Notes under the pieces: generated by a model
What the model saw: only the letters and a program-made list of their open reading frames with translations
Told to the model about the DNA's origin: nothing
The model's database searches: none
Translations under genes and position numbers: made by a program
Assembly: GCF_000716545.1 (NCBI RefSeq)
Contig: NZ_JNWZ01000028.1
Location: forward strand, 1 to 64,000
Source of the DNA: Kitasatospora phosalacinea
GTDB taxonomy: Bacteria; Actinomycetota; Actinomycetes; Streptomycetales; Streptomycetaceae
DNA: 64,000 nt
Reading direction: 5' to 3'
In this document: in pieces, positions 24,397-33,797 of the stretch
Layout of the letters: every line of letters starts with the position of its first letter
How positions within the stretch are numbered: position 1 is the stretch's first letter

Positions 24397-25998
24397 ATGA
24401 GACGAACGCTCCGGCCGCACTGGCCGCGCCGGGTGTTCGCCCAGCTGCTGCTCAGCCAGACCGTGGTGACCGTCGCCGTCACCGCCGTCACCGCCGGCCT
24501 GTTCCTCGCCCCGGTCAGCGCCGAACTCGACCGCGAGGCCATGCAGCGCGCCCTGTCCATCGCCCAGGTCACCGCCACCGACCCGGACGTCGCCCGGGCC
24601 GCCGCCGACCGCGACACCGCCACCGCGCAGGACATCGCCGAACGGATCCGGCACGCCAGCCGCGCCGAGTTCGTCGTCATCACCGACGACCGCGGCATCC
24701 GGCTCTCGCACACCGACCCGGCCCGGATCGGCCTGCGGGTCTCCACCGACCCCGAACCCGCGCTGCGCGGCGAGAGCGTCACCGCCATCCAGGACGGCAC
24801 CCTCGGCCGCACCGCCCGCGGCAAGGTCCCGCTGCGGCTCGCCGACGGCCGGATCGTCGGCGAGGTCTCGGTCGGCCTCAGCGACGACTCCATCCGCGGC
24901 CGGCTGGTCTCGATGGCCGGCGGCATCCTGCTCTGCGCCGGCGCCGGCCTGGTCGTCGGCCTCGCCGCCACCCTCGCCCTGGCCCGCCGGCTCAAGCGCC
25001 GCACCCACAACATCGCCGTCGCCGACATCGCCGCCCTGCTGATCGAGCGCGAAGCCATGCTGCACGGCATCCGCGAGGGCATGCTCGCCCTCGACGCCGC
25101 CGGGCGGATCCGGCTCGCCAACGACGAGGCGCTGCGCCTGCTCGCCCTGCCCGAGGACTGCACCGGCCGCACCGTCGACGAACTGCTGCCGCCCGGCCGG
25201 CTCGCCGACGTCCTCACCGGCCGGGTCGGGGGCACCGACCTGCCCGCCGTCCGCGACGACCGCGTGCTGGTCGTCAACCGGATGGCCACCGCCGACGGCG
25301 GCGCCGTCACCACCCTCCGCGACCGCACCGAACTCGAATCCCTGGTGAGGGAGTTGGACCACACCCGGGGCCTCACCGAAGCGCTCCGCGCCCAGGACCA
25401 CGAACACGCCAACCGGATGCACACCCTGCTCGGACTGCTCGAACTCGGCCGCCACGACCAGGCCGCCGCGTTCATCTCCGAACAGTCCGGCACCCAGACC
25501 GCCCGCGCCGCCCGGATCGGCCGCCACGTCCAGGACCCGCACACCGCCGCCCTGCTCACCGGCAAGGCCGCCGTCGCCGAGGAACGCGGCATCCGCCTCA
25601 CCGTCACCCCCGACAGCCACCTGCCCGACACCCTGGTCGACGCCCGCGCCCTGGTCACCGTCGTCGGCAACCTGGTCGACAACGCGATGGACGCCGCCCC
25701 CGGAGGCGCCGTCGAAGTGCGGCTGCGCACCGCCGGCACCACCCTGCTGGTCGAAGTCGCCGACAGCGGCCCCGGCGTCCCGCCCGAGCTGCGCGAACGC
25801 GTCTTCGAAGAGGGCTGGAGCAGCAAGGACGCCCCCGCCCACCGCCCCCGCGGCCTCGGCCTCGCCCTGGTCCGCCGCCTGACCGAACGCACCGGCGGCC
25901 GCCTCGCCGTCGGCACCGGCCCGCTCGGCGGCGCCCGCTTCACCGTCGAACTGCCCGAAGCCCTGCGCACCACCGATCCCGCCCTGGAGAACGCATGA
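24397..25998 (+). CDS. CitA/DcuS-type sensor histidine kinase
   Basis: A 533-residue membrane kinase. A first membrane segment (residues 15-35) is followed by an extracytoplasmic PAS-like sensor (about 40-170, with FVVITDDRGIRLSHTDP), a second membrane segment (180-205), a cytoplasmic PAS domain (GMLALDAAGRIRLANDEALR), a dimerisation His in LRAQDHEHANRMHTLLGLLE, and an HATPase domain (VVGNLVDNAMDA, then RGLGLALVRRL). This is the architecture of citrate/C4-dicarboxylate sensors. The start is ATG at 24397. It overlaps the response regulator gene by 4 bases (ATGA). Confidence 0.94.
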   Translation: MRRTLRPHWPRRVFAQLLLSQTVVTVAVTAVTAGLFLAPVSAELDREAMQRALSIAQVTATDPDVARAAADRDTATAQDIAERIRHASRAEFVVITDDRGIRLSHTDPARIGLRVSTDPEPALRGESVTAIQDGTLGRTARGKVPLRLADGRIVGEVSVGLSDDSIRGRLVSMAGGILLCAGAGLVVGLAATLALARRLKRRTHNIAVADIAALLIEREAMLHGIREGMLALDAAGRIRLANDEALRLLALPEDCTGRTVDELLPPGRLADVLTGRVGGTDLPAVRDDRVLVVNRMATADGGAVTTLRDRTELESLVRELDHTRGLTEALRAQDHEHANRMHTLLGLLELGRHDQAAAFISEQSGTQTARAARIGRHVQDPHTAALLTGKAAVAEERGIRLTVTPDSHLPDTLVDARALVTVVGNLVDNAMDAAPGGAVEVRLRTAGTTLLVEVADSGPGVPPELRERVFEEGWSSKDAPAHRPRGLGLALVRRLTERTGGRLAVGTGPLGGARFTVELPEALRTTDPALENA

Positions 25999-26687
25999 TC
26001 GACGTCCTCGTGGTCGACGACGACTTCCGGGTCGCCGACGTGCACGCCGCCTACGTCGCCAAGGTCCCCGGCTTCCGGGTCACCGGCACCGCGCACAGCG
26101 CCGCCCAGGCCCGCGCCGCCCTCGAACGCGCCCCCGCCGACCTCGTCCTGCTCGACCACCACCTGCCCGACGAGACCGGCCTCGCCCTGGTCCGCCGCCT
26201 GCGCGACGCCGGTATCCGCTGCGACGTCATGATGGTCACCGCCGCCCGCGACGTCTCCACCGTGCACGCCGCCATGCAGCACGGCGCACTCCAGTACCTG
26301 GTCAAACCCTTCACCTTCGCCGGACTGCGGGACAAGCTCACCGCCTACGCCGACCTGCGGCACGCCCTCGCCGGCCCCGCCGCCCGGGAGACCTCCCAGG
26401 ACGAGGTCGACCGGATGTTCGCCGCCCTGCGCACCGGCTCCGCCCCCGCCCCCCACCTCCCCAAGGGCCACAGCGCCCCCACCACCGACCTCGTCCTCGC
26501 CGCCCTCCGCCGCGCCGCCGCCCCGCTCTCCGCCCAGGAAGTCGCCGACGCCACCGGCCTCTCCCGCTCCACCGCCCAGCGCTACCTCAGACAGCTCGCC
26601 CAGGACCGCCGCCTGCGGCTCTCCCTCCGCTACGGGGACACCGGCCGCCCCGAGCACCGCTACCTGCTCGCCGCGACCTCCCGCTGA
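25995..26687 (+). CDS. CitB/DcuR-type response regulator
   Basis: A 230-residue regulator. The receiver domain (residues 1-120) has the acidic pair in VVDDDFRVADVHA, the phospho-Asp in LVLLDHHLPDETG, and the Lys in LVKPFTFAGL. The C-terminal helix-turn-helix (LSAQEVADATGLSRSTAQRY, LRQLAQDR) is of the IclR/CitB-like winged type. It is translated with the kinase by an ATGA overlap. The divergent NMT1-type ABC importer is the expected target. Confidence 0.94.
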   Translation: MIDVLVVDDDFRVADVHAAYVAKVPGFRVTGTAHSAAQARAALERAPADLVLLDHHLPDETGLALVRRLRDAGIRCDVMMVTAARDVSTVHAAMQHGALQYLVKPFTFAGLRDKLTAYADLRHALAGPAARETSQDEVDRMFAALRTGSAPAPHLPKGHSAPTTDLVLAALRRAAAPLSAQEVADATGLSRSTAQRYLRQLAQDRRLRLSLRYGDTGRPEHRYLLAATSR

Positions 26688-26708
26688 CCCCCGCCGCCGG
26701 CCCGGACC

Positions 26709-27239
26709 TCAGCCGGTCGGACGGACCATCGCCACCAGCTCCGGCGACAGCGCCGACGCGGGCTGCGCACCGAACGGCACGTACCCCCACCCCTCGTACA
26801 CCCGCCGCACCCGGCCCTCCCCCGCCAGCGGATTGACCATCAGGCAGACCCGCCCCTCCGGCCGGCCGGCCAGCAGCGCGTCGTGGATCCGCCGCGCCGC
26901 GCCCGTGCCCCGCCACGGGCCCCGGACCCCGATCTCCCGGAGCGCGAGCACCGGCTCGTCGGTGAACCCCGCCGGCAGCGGCCCCGCCAGCCGCCCCCAG
27001 TACTCGTCACCGGGCCCCACGGTGTTCCCGTACGCGTACCCGACCGGCGCGCCGCCGTCGTGGCCGAGGACCAGTGCGAACCCCGCCCCGCCCGCGTGCC
27101 GGTCGAGGCGCTCGGCGAACGCCTCGACCCGGTAGTTCGGCTCGTGGAGCAGCGGCGCCCGCACGTCCGCGTACACCTCCAGCAACCCCTGCCGGACCTG
27201 CGGGGTCAGGACGGTGGAGCGGCGCAGCTCGACGGGCAC
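26709..27239 (-). CDS. GNAT-family N-acetyltransferase
   Basis: A 176-residue acetyltransferase. The core has FALVLGHDGGAPVGYAYGNT, the acetyl-CoA loop LREIGVRGPWRGTGAARRIH, and MVNPLAGEGRVRRVYEGWGY at the C-terminus. I chose the GTG at 27237-27239, which has GGAGG five bases upstream. A longer in-frame start would add 31 proline-rich residues. The substrate is unknown. It is divergent from the methyltransferase at 27424. Confidence 0.88.
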   Translation of the reverse strand: MPVELRRSTVLTPQVRQGLLEVYADVRAPLLHEPNYRVEAFAERLDRHAGGAGFALVLGHDGGAPVGYAYGNTVGPGDEYWGRLAGPLPAGFTDEPVLALREIGVRGPWRGTGAARRIHDALLAGRPEGRVCLMVNPLAGEGRVRRVYEGWGYVPFGAQPASALSPELVAMVRPTG

Positions 27240-27423
27240 GTGGGCCTCCGGTCCCTCGGCCGACGGACGGGCGGAGTCGGCGCACGGCGGTTCCCGCCCT
27301 CCCGGCGGGTCACGGTCGGCGCACCCTACCACCGGGGCGGCCGGGCGCCGGGGGCAAAGCCGGGGACAAAGCCGGGGGCAAATGCGTCGACAGCGCCTCC
27401 CGCCCCCGGCAGAGTGGACGCCC

Positions 27424-28164
27424 GTGACGAGCAGCGAACTGTGGAACCGTGAGACCGCCGAGCGCTACGACGCCGAGGAGGCCGAGGGCTCCTCGGCCGC
27501 CGCCCTGGAACCGGCCCTCGCCTTCCTGGCCGAACTCGCCGGGGACGGCCGGGCGTTGGAGTTCGCCATCGGCACCGGGCGGGTGGGCGTCCCGCTCCGG
27601 GAGCGCGGCGTGCCGGTGGCCGGGATCGAACTGTCCGAGCACATGGCGGCGGTGCTGCGGCGCAAGGTCGACGAGGAGACCCTCCCGGTGGTCATCGGGG
27701 ACATGGCCACCACCGTCGTCCCCGGCGAGTTCACCCTGGTCTACCTCGTCTACAACACCATCTCGAACCTGCTCACCCAGGACGAGCAGGTCGAGTGCTT
27801 CCGCAACGCCGCGCGCCACCTGGCCCCCGGCGGCCGGTTCGTCGTCGAACTGCACGTGCCGCCGCTGCGGTTCCTGCCGCCCGGCCAGGTCGCGGTCCCG
27901 TTCGACGTCTCCGAGCGGCACCTCGGCTTCGACACCTTCGACCTGGTCGAGCAGGTCCTCGTCTCGCACCACCTCACCCGCGACGGCGACGACGGCCGCT
28001 ACCGCCGCGAGGCCTCCCGCCACCGGTACGCCTGGCCGGCGGAGCTCGACCTGATGGCCCGGATCGCCGGCCTCGAACCGGAACGCCGCGTCGCGGACTG
28101 GGACGGCGCCCCGTTCACCCAGGACTCCGCGAAGCACGTCTCGGTGTGGCGCAAACCGGCCTGA
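27424..28164 (+). CDS. Class I SAM-dependent methyltransferase
   Basis: A 246-residue methyltransferase starting at GTG 27424. Motif I is ALEFAIGTGRVGVPL (near residue 42), followed by VAGIELSEHMAAVLRRK, then a DMATT acidic loop and FTLVYLVYNTISNLLTQDEQ. The C-terminal part is a seven-stranded Rossmann completion with HHLTRDGDDGRYRREASRHR. Its last 50 bases overlap the convergent PAP2 phosphatase gene. The substrate is unknown. Confidence 0.9.
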   Translation: MTSSELWNRETAERYDAEEAEGSSAAALEPALAFLAELAGDGRALEFAIGTGRVGVPLRERGVPVAGIELSEHMAAVLRRKVDEETLPVVIGDMATTVVPGEFTLVYLVYNTISNLLTQDEQVECFRNAARHLAPGGRFVVELHVPPLRFLPPGQVAVPFDVSERHLGFDTFDLVEQVLVSHHLTRDGDDGRYRREASRHRYAWPAELDLMARIAGLEPERRVADWDGAPFTQDSAKHVSVWRKPA

Positions 28165-28828
28165 GCCCGGCCGGGAGCCTCGGCAGCAGGGCCGCGCCCA
28201 GCGAGAGCCAGCCCCCCGCCAGCAGCCAGCCGCCCAGGACGTCCAGCGGCCAGTGCACGCCCAGGAAGACCCGGGTGAAGCCGATCGCGGCGGCGAACAG
28301 GGCGGCCCCCGCCGCCGCGGCGCGGGTCGCGGACGGCCGGGCCCGGGACACCGCCGCCGCCAGCAGGCCGGCGGACAGGGCGGAGGTGAAGGCGTGGCCG
28401 GACGGGAACGAGAAGGCGGACGCGTCGAAGGCCCAGCCCGCCGCGGGCGGCCGTGGTCGGGCGAAGCCGTGCATCAGGGCCTGCCGCAGCAGTTGTCCGG
28501 CCGCCAGCCAGACCGCCGGGGCGAGCAGGACCAGGGTCCTCCGGCGGCGCCCGGACGGGCGCCGGGAGCGGACCGAGAACGCGCCCGCCGCCAGCGCCAG
28601 CAGGTACGGGAAGACGTCGGTGCCCAGCGCGGTGACCGCCACCGCCAGCGAGCGGGCCACCGGCGGTCGGTGCGTCACGCCCCAGCGCACCGCGGCCGCC
28701 TCGAAGGCGAACGGGATCCAGCCGTGCACCGCCACCGCCAGGGTGAGCAGCGCGAACGCCCCGCCGCAGGCCGGGGCGAGCAGGGCGGGGCGGGCGGAGC
28801 GGGGGCGGCGCGGGGACGGGTCGGTCAT
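28115..28828 (-). CDS. PAP2-family membrane phosphatase
   Basis: A 237-residue integral membrane phosphatase with about six membrane segments. The three PAP2 motifs are present: ARPRPP, SFPSGHAFTSAL with the catalytic His, and TRVFLGVHWPLDVLGG. The family dephosphorylates lipid phosphates such as phosphatidic acid or undecaprenyl diphosphate. The start is ATG at 28826-28828. The 3' end overlaps the convergent methyltransferase by 50 bases, so the last 16 residues are constrained by, or derived from, that overlap. Confidence 0.92.
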   Translation of the reverse strand: MTDPSPRRPRSARPALLAPACGGAFALLTLAVAVHGWIPFAFEAAAVRWGVTHRPPVARSLAVAVTALGTDVFPYLLALAAGAFSVRSRRPSGRRRRTLVLLAPAVWLAAGQLLRQALMHGFARPRPPAAGWAFDASAFSFPSGHAFTSALSAGLLAAAVSRARPSATRAAAAGAALFAAAIGFTRVFLGVHWPLDVLGGWLLAGGWLSLGAALLPRLPAGLRPVCATPRRASRSPG

Positions 28829-29038
28829 CGGACCCCGGCCCGGCGGTGGGATCGGGGGGAACGGGGGAGCATCGTCGCGCCTTTCCGGGGAGCGCCGGGG
28901 CCGGGCGGCACCGTCAGGACCAGGATGGGCCAGGCGCGCCGGACGGTTGCCGAAGGGCTCGGAGTGTCCTTCGGCAGCCGCCCGGACGCCGCCCGGCAGC
29001 CGCCCGGGCCTGGCGGAGGGCGGCGGGGGCGGCGGGTG

Positions 29039-29605
29039 TCAGCCGCCGAGGACGGTGTTGCCGGTCAGCGTGCCGTCGACGCCGTCGACCGTCACCAGGT
29101 GCCGCACGCCGTCCGGGCCGAGCACCACGACCTGCCAGGCCCGGCCGCCGCCGTCCGTGGTGGCCGGGCGCAGCGACTCGGTCCGACCGCCGGGTACCGC
29201 GGCGGTCGCCTTCGCCACCGCGTCGGCGGCGGAGAGCGGGGGCAGCGGGGCCGGGGCGCCGGGGCCCGGCCGGTCCCGTCGATCCGTACGGTGGTCGGGC
29301 CGCGCCTCGCCGCCGGAACGGCCCTCGCCGGAGCGCCCCGCCCGCCAGTCGCGTCCGCCCCGCTCGTGCCGCTTCCCGCCGCGCGCGTCGTGTTCGCCGC
29401 GCTCGCCGTCGCGGGCCGAGACCTTTCCGCCGTGGTGCCCGTGGTGCCCGGCGGCCGCGACCGCCACCGCCCCGCCCCCGACCAGCAGCGCCGCCGCCGC
29501 GATCCCGCCGCCCCAGCGCGCCGCCCGCCCGCGCAGCCACACCGGCACCGGCCGCTTCGTCGGCGCGGGCGGCCGCTCCGCCCCCGACCGCTCCTGCTCG
29601 TCCAC
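29039..29605 (-). CDS. Single-pass membrane protein with PepSY-like domain
   Basis: A 188-residue protein starting at GTG 29603-29605. A 30-residue cytoplasmic start is followed by a membrane segment (GGGIAAAALLVGGGAVAVAA), a His/Gly/Arg/Asp-rich linker (HHGHHGG, then many RD/GE pairs), and a C-terminal PepSY-like domain: LSAADAVAKATAAVPGGRTE, then AWQVVVLGPDGVRHLVTVDG. PepSY domains bind or inhibit proteases and often accompany sensor systems. It lies downstream of the two-component genes on the same strand and may belong to that regulon. Confidence 0.75.
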   Translation of the reverse strand: MDEQERSGAERPPAPTKRPVPVWLRGRAARWGGGIAAAALLVGGGAVAVAAAGHHGHHGGKVSARDGERGEHDARGGKRHERGGRDWRAGRSGEGRSGGEARPDHRTDRRDRPGPGAPAPLPPLSAADAVAKATAAVPGGRTESLRPATTDGGGRAWQVVVLGPDGVRHLVTVDGVDGTLTGNTVLGG

Positions 29606-29765
29606 GTCGTCCGTCTCCCGTTTCCCCTCCCGGTCCGGGCACCGCGCCCGGACGGGCCCCCGCGTCGACGGGGCGCGCTGAAGGGTAGCCGAGCCGACCC
29701 GGAGGCACTTCCGGCCCCCCGCCCCCTCGGGCGCGGCCGGACCGCCGGGCGGGCGGACCCCCGGG

Positions 29766-30440
29766 CTACCCGGGCGGGTGGGGGCGGGTCAGGCCCAGGT
29801 CGTAGGCGAAGATCACGGCCTGGACCCGGTCGCGGGCGCCGATCTTGGCGAGGACCCGGCCGACGTGGGTCTTGACCGTCGACTCGGACAGCACCAGGCG
29901 TTCGGCGATCTCGCCGTTGCTCCAGCCCCGGCCGACGGCGAGCAGGATCTCGCGTTCCCGGCCGGTCAGGGCGGCCAGCCGGGGGTCGTCGTCGACCGGG
30001 CCGGGGGGACGGGCCGGCAGGTGGTGGGCGTAGGCGTCGAGCAGGCGGCGGGTGACGGCGGGGGCCACCACGGCGTCGCCGCCGGCCACCGCGCGGACGC
30101 CCGAGAGCAGTTCCTCGGGGCGGGCGTCCTTGAGCAGGAAGCCGCTGGCCCCGGCGCGCAGCGCGGCGTGGGCGTACTCGTCGAGGTCGAAGGTGGTCAG
30201 CACCAGGACCCGGGAGCGGCCGCCGGCGGCGACGATCAGCCGGGTCGCCTCGATGCCGTCCATGCCGGGCATCCGGATGTCCATCAGCACCACGTCGGGG
30301 CGCAGTTCGGCGGTCAGCCGGACCGCCTCCGCGCCGTGCCCGGCCTCCCCGGCGACCGAGGTGTCGGGCTGGCTCTCCAGCAGCATCCGGAAGCCGAAGC
30401 GCTGCAGGGGCTGGTCGTCCACGATCAGGACGGTGGTCAC
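29766..30440 (-). CDS. NarL/LuxR-family response regulator
   Basis: A 224-residue regulator starting at GTG 30438-30440. The receiver has VDDQ, the phospho-Asp in VVLMDIRMPGMDG and the Lys in FLLKDARPE. The LuxR helix-turn-helix is LTGREREILLAVGRGWSNGE, then LVLSESTVKTHVGRVLAKIG. It overlaps the kinase gene by 4 bases. The adjacent ABC exporter genes on the same strand are the expected targets. Confidence 0.95.
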   Translation of the reverse strand: MTTVLIVDDQPLQRFGFRMLLESQPDTSVAGEAGHGAEAVRLTAELRPDVVLMDIRMPGMDGIEATRLIVAAGGRSRVLVLTTFDLDEYAHAALRAGASGFLLKDARPEELLSGVRAVAGGDAVVAPAVTRRLLDAYAHHLPARPPGPVDDDPRLAALTGREREILLAVGRGWSNGEIAERLVLSESTVKTHVGRVLAKIGARDRVQAVIFAYDLGLTRPHPPG

Positions 30441-31828
30441 GCCGGGTCTCCGATCGGGTCGAGGGCGGGCGGCGCGGGCGGTGCGGGAGAAGCGGGCGGT
30501 GCGGACGGGTCGGGAGCGGGGGCGGGGGCCGGGAGGGCGGCGACGGGCGTGACGTCCAGGTCGGCGAGCACCGACCAGCCGCCGCCCGGGGCCGGCCCCG
30601 CCGAGACGGTGCCACCGTACAGCGCGGCCCGCTCCCGCATGCCGGTGAGACCCTGCCCCTCGCCGGGCGGCGCGCCGGGCGCGGGGGCGCCGCCGGGCGG
30701 CCCGCCGTCGTCGACCCGGACCCGCAGCCGGGTGCCCGCGAGCGAGACGGTGACCCGGGCGCGGGCCCGCGGCCCGGCGTGCTTGAGGGTGTTGGTCAGC
30801 GCCTCCTGGACGATCCGGTAGACCGTCAGCTGGACGCCGCGGTCCAGCGTTTCGAGGGCGCCCTCGGTGCGGTGCAGCACCTCCGGGCCCGCCGCCCGGA
30901 TCCGGCCGCACAGCTCGTCCAGGTCGGCGACGCCCGGCTGCGGGGCCAGTTCGGGGCCGGCGCCGTGCTCGCGCAGCACGCCCAGCATCCGGCGCAGCTC
31001 GCCGAGCGCCTGCCGGCCCGCGTCGCCGATCAGGGTCAGCGCCTCCTGCCCGCGTTCGGGGGCGGAGCGGGCCGCGTACGCGCCGCCGTCCGCGAGGGTG
31101 ATGATCACCGACAGGTTGTGGCCGATGATGTCGTGCATCTCCCGGGCCACCCGGGCGCGTTCGCTCGCGGCGGCCAGCCGGCTGCGCTGGTCGCGCTCCA
31201 CCTCCAGCCGGGCGGCTCGCTCGCGCAGCCCGGCCAGTTGGGCGCGGCGCACCCGCACCGCGATGCCCAGCGCGACGGCGGCGGTCACCGCGGCGGCCAG
31301 GAAGAACAGCACGTCCCACACCGACACCGCCGAGGACAGCCGGGCCGCCACCAGGCCGATGCCGAGCGCGCAGGCCGCGCAGGCCCACGCCAGGTCCCGC
31401 AGCCGCCCGTGCAGGGCCAGCGCGTACAGCGCGAGCAGCAGCGCCGCGTCCGCCCGCAGCGCCGCGCCGAGTGACCACTGGAGCAGGAACACGGCCGTCA
31501 CCGCGGCGAACGCGGCCGCCGGCCGGCGGCGGCGCCACAGCAGCGGCAGCAGCAGTGCGGCCTGGAAGGCCAGTACGGCGGGCAGCGGCAGGTGGGTGAA
31601 GGCGACGCGGTGCCCGCGCGGGCCGTCGCCGTCGCCGTGCACCAGGTCGGGGACGCAGAACGCCAGGTAGGAGAGGACGACCACGGCGGCGTCCAGCAGC
31701 CAGGGGCGCCGGGCGGCGGGCCCGCGCAGGCGCTGCCCGGCCCGGGCCAGCCGGTCGAGCAGCGGATGGCCCGGCAGCGGCGCGTCCTCGGCGCCCGCGG
31801 CGTGGTCGGTTCGGACCGGATCGTGCAC
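30437..31828 (-). CDS. NarL-type sensor histidine kinase
   Basis: A 463-residue membrane kinase. Residues 40-190 hold about six hydrophobic segments; a coiled-coil linker (LRERAARLEVERDQRSRLAA) leads into the HisKA_3 helix with the phospho-His in ARVAREMHDIIGHNLSVIIT. The HATPase domain has VQEALTNTLKHAG and GLTGMRERAALYGG. The C-terminal 40 residues are an unusual proline/alanine-rich tail. It starts at GTG 31826-31828 and overlaps the response regulator by 4 bases. It is the type of kinase found beside ABC-2 exporters involved in cell-envelope or antibiotic stress. Confidence 0.94.
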   Translation of the reverse strand: MHDPVRTDHAAGAEDAPLPGHPLLDRLARAGQRLRGPAARRPWLLDAAVVVLSYLAFCVPDLVHGDGDGPRGHRVAFTHLPLPAVLAFQAALLLPLLWRRRRPAAAFAAVTAVFLLQWSLGAALRADAALLLALYALALHGRLRDLAWACAACALGIGLVAARLSSAVSVWDVLFFLAAAVTAAVALGIAVRVRRAQLAGLRERAARLEVERDQRSRLAAASERARVAREMHDIIGHNLSVIITLADGGAYAARSAPERGQEALTLIGDAGRQALGELRRMLGVLREHGAGPELAPQPGVADLDELCGRIRAAGPEVLHRTEGALETLDRGVQLTVYRIVQEALTNTLKHAGPRARARVTVSLAGTRLRVRVDDGGPPGGAPAPGAPPGEGQGLTGMRERAALYGGTVSAGPAPGGGWSVLADLDVTPVAALPAPAPAPDPSAPPASPAPPAPPALDPIGDPA

Positions 31829-31913
31829 GGGAAGCCCCCGGGGTGGTCGGACGGGGTGCGCCGCGGTGCCCGGACGGCCGTCCGGGCACCGCGGCGGCGG
31901 GCAGGTCAGTGTG

Positions 31914-32762
31914 TCAGGCGTCGCGCCGCAGCAGCCGCACCGCGCCGCCGGCCAGCGCGGCCGCGGTCCACAGCGCGAACACGGCGAGCCCGGCGCCCGG
32001 CGACAGCGTGGTGCTGTCGTGGTGCAGGGCGAACACCGCCTGGCCCGCGTTGCTCGGCAGGTACGGGCTGATGTGGTCGTGCCACGAGCTCGGCAGCAGC
32101 GACACCAGGCCGGGCACCAGCATCAGCGAGGCGACCAGCACCGAGATGCCGCCCGCGATCGAGCGCAGCAGCATCCCCAGCGCGACGCCGATCACGCCGA
32201 CCAGGGCCAGGTACAGGCCCGCGCCGAGCAGGCCGCGCACCACCCCGGCATCCGAGAGGGTCAGCGCCGCCCGGGTGCCGGAGAGGATCCCGCTGCCGAG
32301 CAGGAAGGCCACGAACACCCCGGCGGTGGCCAGCACCAGCGCGACCACCCCGTACACCAGGGCCTTCGCCCACAGCACCGGCAGCCGGCGCGGCACCGCG
32401 GCCAGCGTGGAGCGGATCATGCCGGTCGAGTACTCGCCCGCCGCGATCAGCACGCCCAGCACGCCGAGGGCGAGCTGCGCGAAGTTGGTGCCGAACAGCG
32501 ACAGGCTGAGCGCGTCGGCGTCGGCGAAGTCCCGGTCCATGGGGCGGCCGGAGGTCAGCCGGGACTTGAACTGGTAGGCCGCGATCACGCCGAACGCCAC
32601 CAGGAAGAACAGCCCGAGGCCCAGGGTGATCCAGGTCGAGCGCAGCGACCAGGCCTTCGCCCACTCCGAGCGCAGCACCCGGACGGCGGTGACCTCGTAC
32701 GGCGGGCGGGCGGGGCGCTCGGCGGCGGCCGGCGCGGCGGGGGTGGGGGCGATGGTGCTCAC
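31914..32762 (-). CDS. ABC-2-type transporter permease
   Basis: A 282-residue permease starting at GTG 32760-32762. It has six membrane segments with the typical N-terminal amphipathic VTAVRVLRSEWAKAWSLRST, then GEYSTGMIRSTLAAVPRRLP between segments 2 and 3. This layout matches permeases of bacteriocin/antibiotic exporters. It overlaps the ATPase gene by 4 bases, and the gene for its ATPase lies immediately upstream. It sits next to the NarL-type two-component system. Confidence 0.93.
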   Translation of the reverse strand: MSTIAPTPAAPAAAERPARPPYEVTAVRVLRSEWAKAWSLRSTWITLGLGLFFLVAFGVIAAYQFKSRLTSGRPMDRDFADADALSLSLFGTNFAQLALGVLGVLIAAGEYSTGMIRSTLAAVPRRLPVLWAKALVYGVVALVLATAGVFVAFLLGSGILSGTRAALTLSDAGVVRGLLGAGLYLALVGVIGVALGMLLRSIAGGISVLVASLMLVPGLVSLLPSSWHDHISPYLPSNAGQAVFALHHDSTTLSPGAGLAVFALWTAAALAGGAVRLLRRDA

Positions 32763-33700
32763 GCGGCGCTCCTCGGGGTCTCGGCGGTGGTGGTGGTGGA
32801 GCCGTGGTACTCCACGGCGTCCCGGGTCAGGTCCATGAAGGCCTGCTCCAGGGAGACCGTGCGGGTGGCCAACTCGTAGAGCGCGATGCCGTGTTCGGCC
32901 GCGACGGTGCCGATCCGGCGGGCCGTCAGGCCGGTCACCTCCAGCTCCTCCGAGCCGCTCCGGCCGGTGATCTCGACCCCGGGCCCGGTGAGCAGCCCGC
33001 GCAGCTTCGCCGGGTCGGCGGAGGCGACCGTGACCCGGTCCCCGCCGGCCTGCGCGACGAGTTCCCGCACGGTGGTGTCGGCCAGCAGCCGGCCCCGGCC
33101 GACCACGATCAGGTGGTCGGCGACCAGCGCGACCTCGCTCATCAGGTGCGAGGAGACGAACACCGTCCGCCCCTCGGCGGCCAGGCCGGTGAGCAGGTTG
33201 CGGATCCACAGCACGCCCTCCGGGTCGAGGCCGTTGACCGGCTCGTCCAGCATCACCGTGGCCGGGTCGCCCAGCAGGGCCGCCGCGATGCCCAGGCGCT
33301 GCCCCATGCCCAGCGAGAACGCCCCGGCGCGCTTCCTCGCCACCGACTCCAGGCCGGTCAGGCCGATCACCTCGTCGACCCGGGAGCGCGGGATGCCGTG
33401 GGTGTGCGCCAGCGCCATCAGGTGGTTGAACGCCGAGCGCCCCGGGTGGATCGACTTCGCCTCCAGCAGCGCGCCGACCTCCTGCAGCGGCGCGGCGTGC
33501 TCGGCGTAGCGGCGGCCGTCGACCCGCACCGACCCGGAGGTGGGCGCGTCCAGTCCGACGATCATCCGCATGGTGGTGGACTTGCCCGCGCCGTTCGGGC
33601 CGAGGAACCCGGTCACGCTGCCCGGTCTCACGGTGAAGTCCAGCCCGTCGACGGCGGTCTTCTCGCCGTAACGCTTCGTCAACTGCTGCGCCTCGATCAT
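32759..33700 (-). CDS. ABC transporter ATP-binding protein (antibiotic/bacteriocin exporter type)
   Basis: A 313-residue ATPase. Walker A is LGPNGAGKSTTMRMI near residue 40, the signature is FSLGMGQRLGIAAAL (an LGMGQ variant of LSGGQ), Walker B is TVMLDEPVNGLD and the switch His is in VFVSSHLMSEVAL. A C-terminal domain of about 90 residues ends in SLEQAFMDLTRDAVEYHG. I chose the ATG at 33698-33700 because GGGAG lies just upstream and the family starts here. It forms an exporter with the permease downstream. Confidence 0.94.
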   Translation of the reverse strand: MIEAQQLTKRYGEKTAVDGLDFTVRPGSVTGFLGPNGAGKSTTMRMIVGLDAPTSGSVRVDGRRYAEHAAPLQEVGALLEAKSIHPGRSAFNHLMALAHTHGIPRSRVDEVIGLTGLESVARKRAGAFSLGMGQRLGIAAALLGDPATVMLDEPVNGLDPEGVLWIRNLLTGLAAEGRTVFVSSHLMSEVALVADHLIVVGRGRLLADTTVRELVAQAGGDRVTVASADPAKLRGLLTGPGVEITGRSGSEELEVTGLTARRIGTVAAEHGIALYELATRTVSLEQAFMDLTRDAVEYHGSTTTTAETPRSAA

Positions 33701-33797
33701 CGGCCCGCTCCCTGCCGCCACCCGGCCGGGACCGTCCCGACCGCCTCGTAGCCACGCTAGGCGCGGCGCGGGCCGGGACGGCGGCACCCGGGGACGA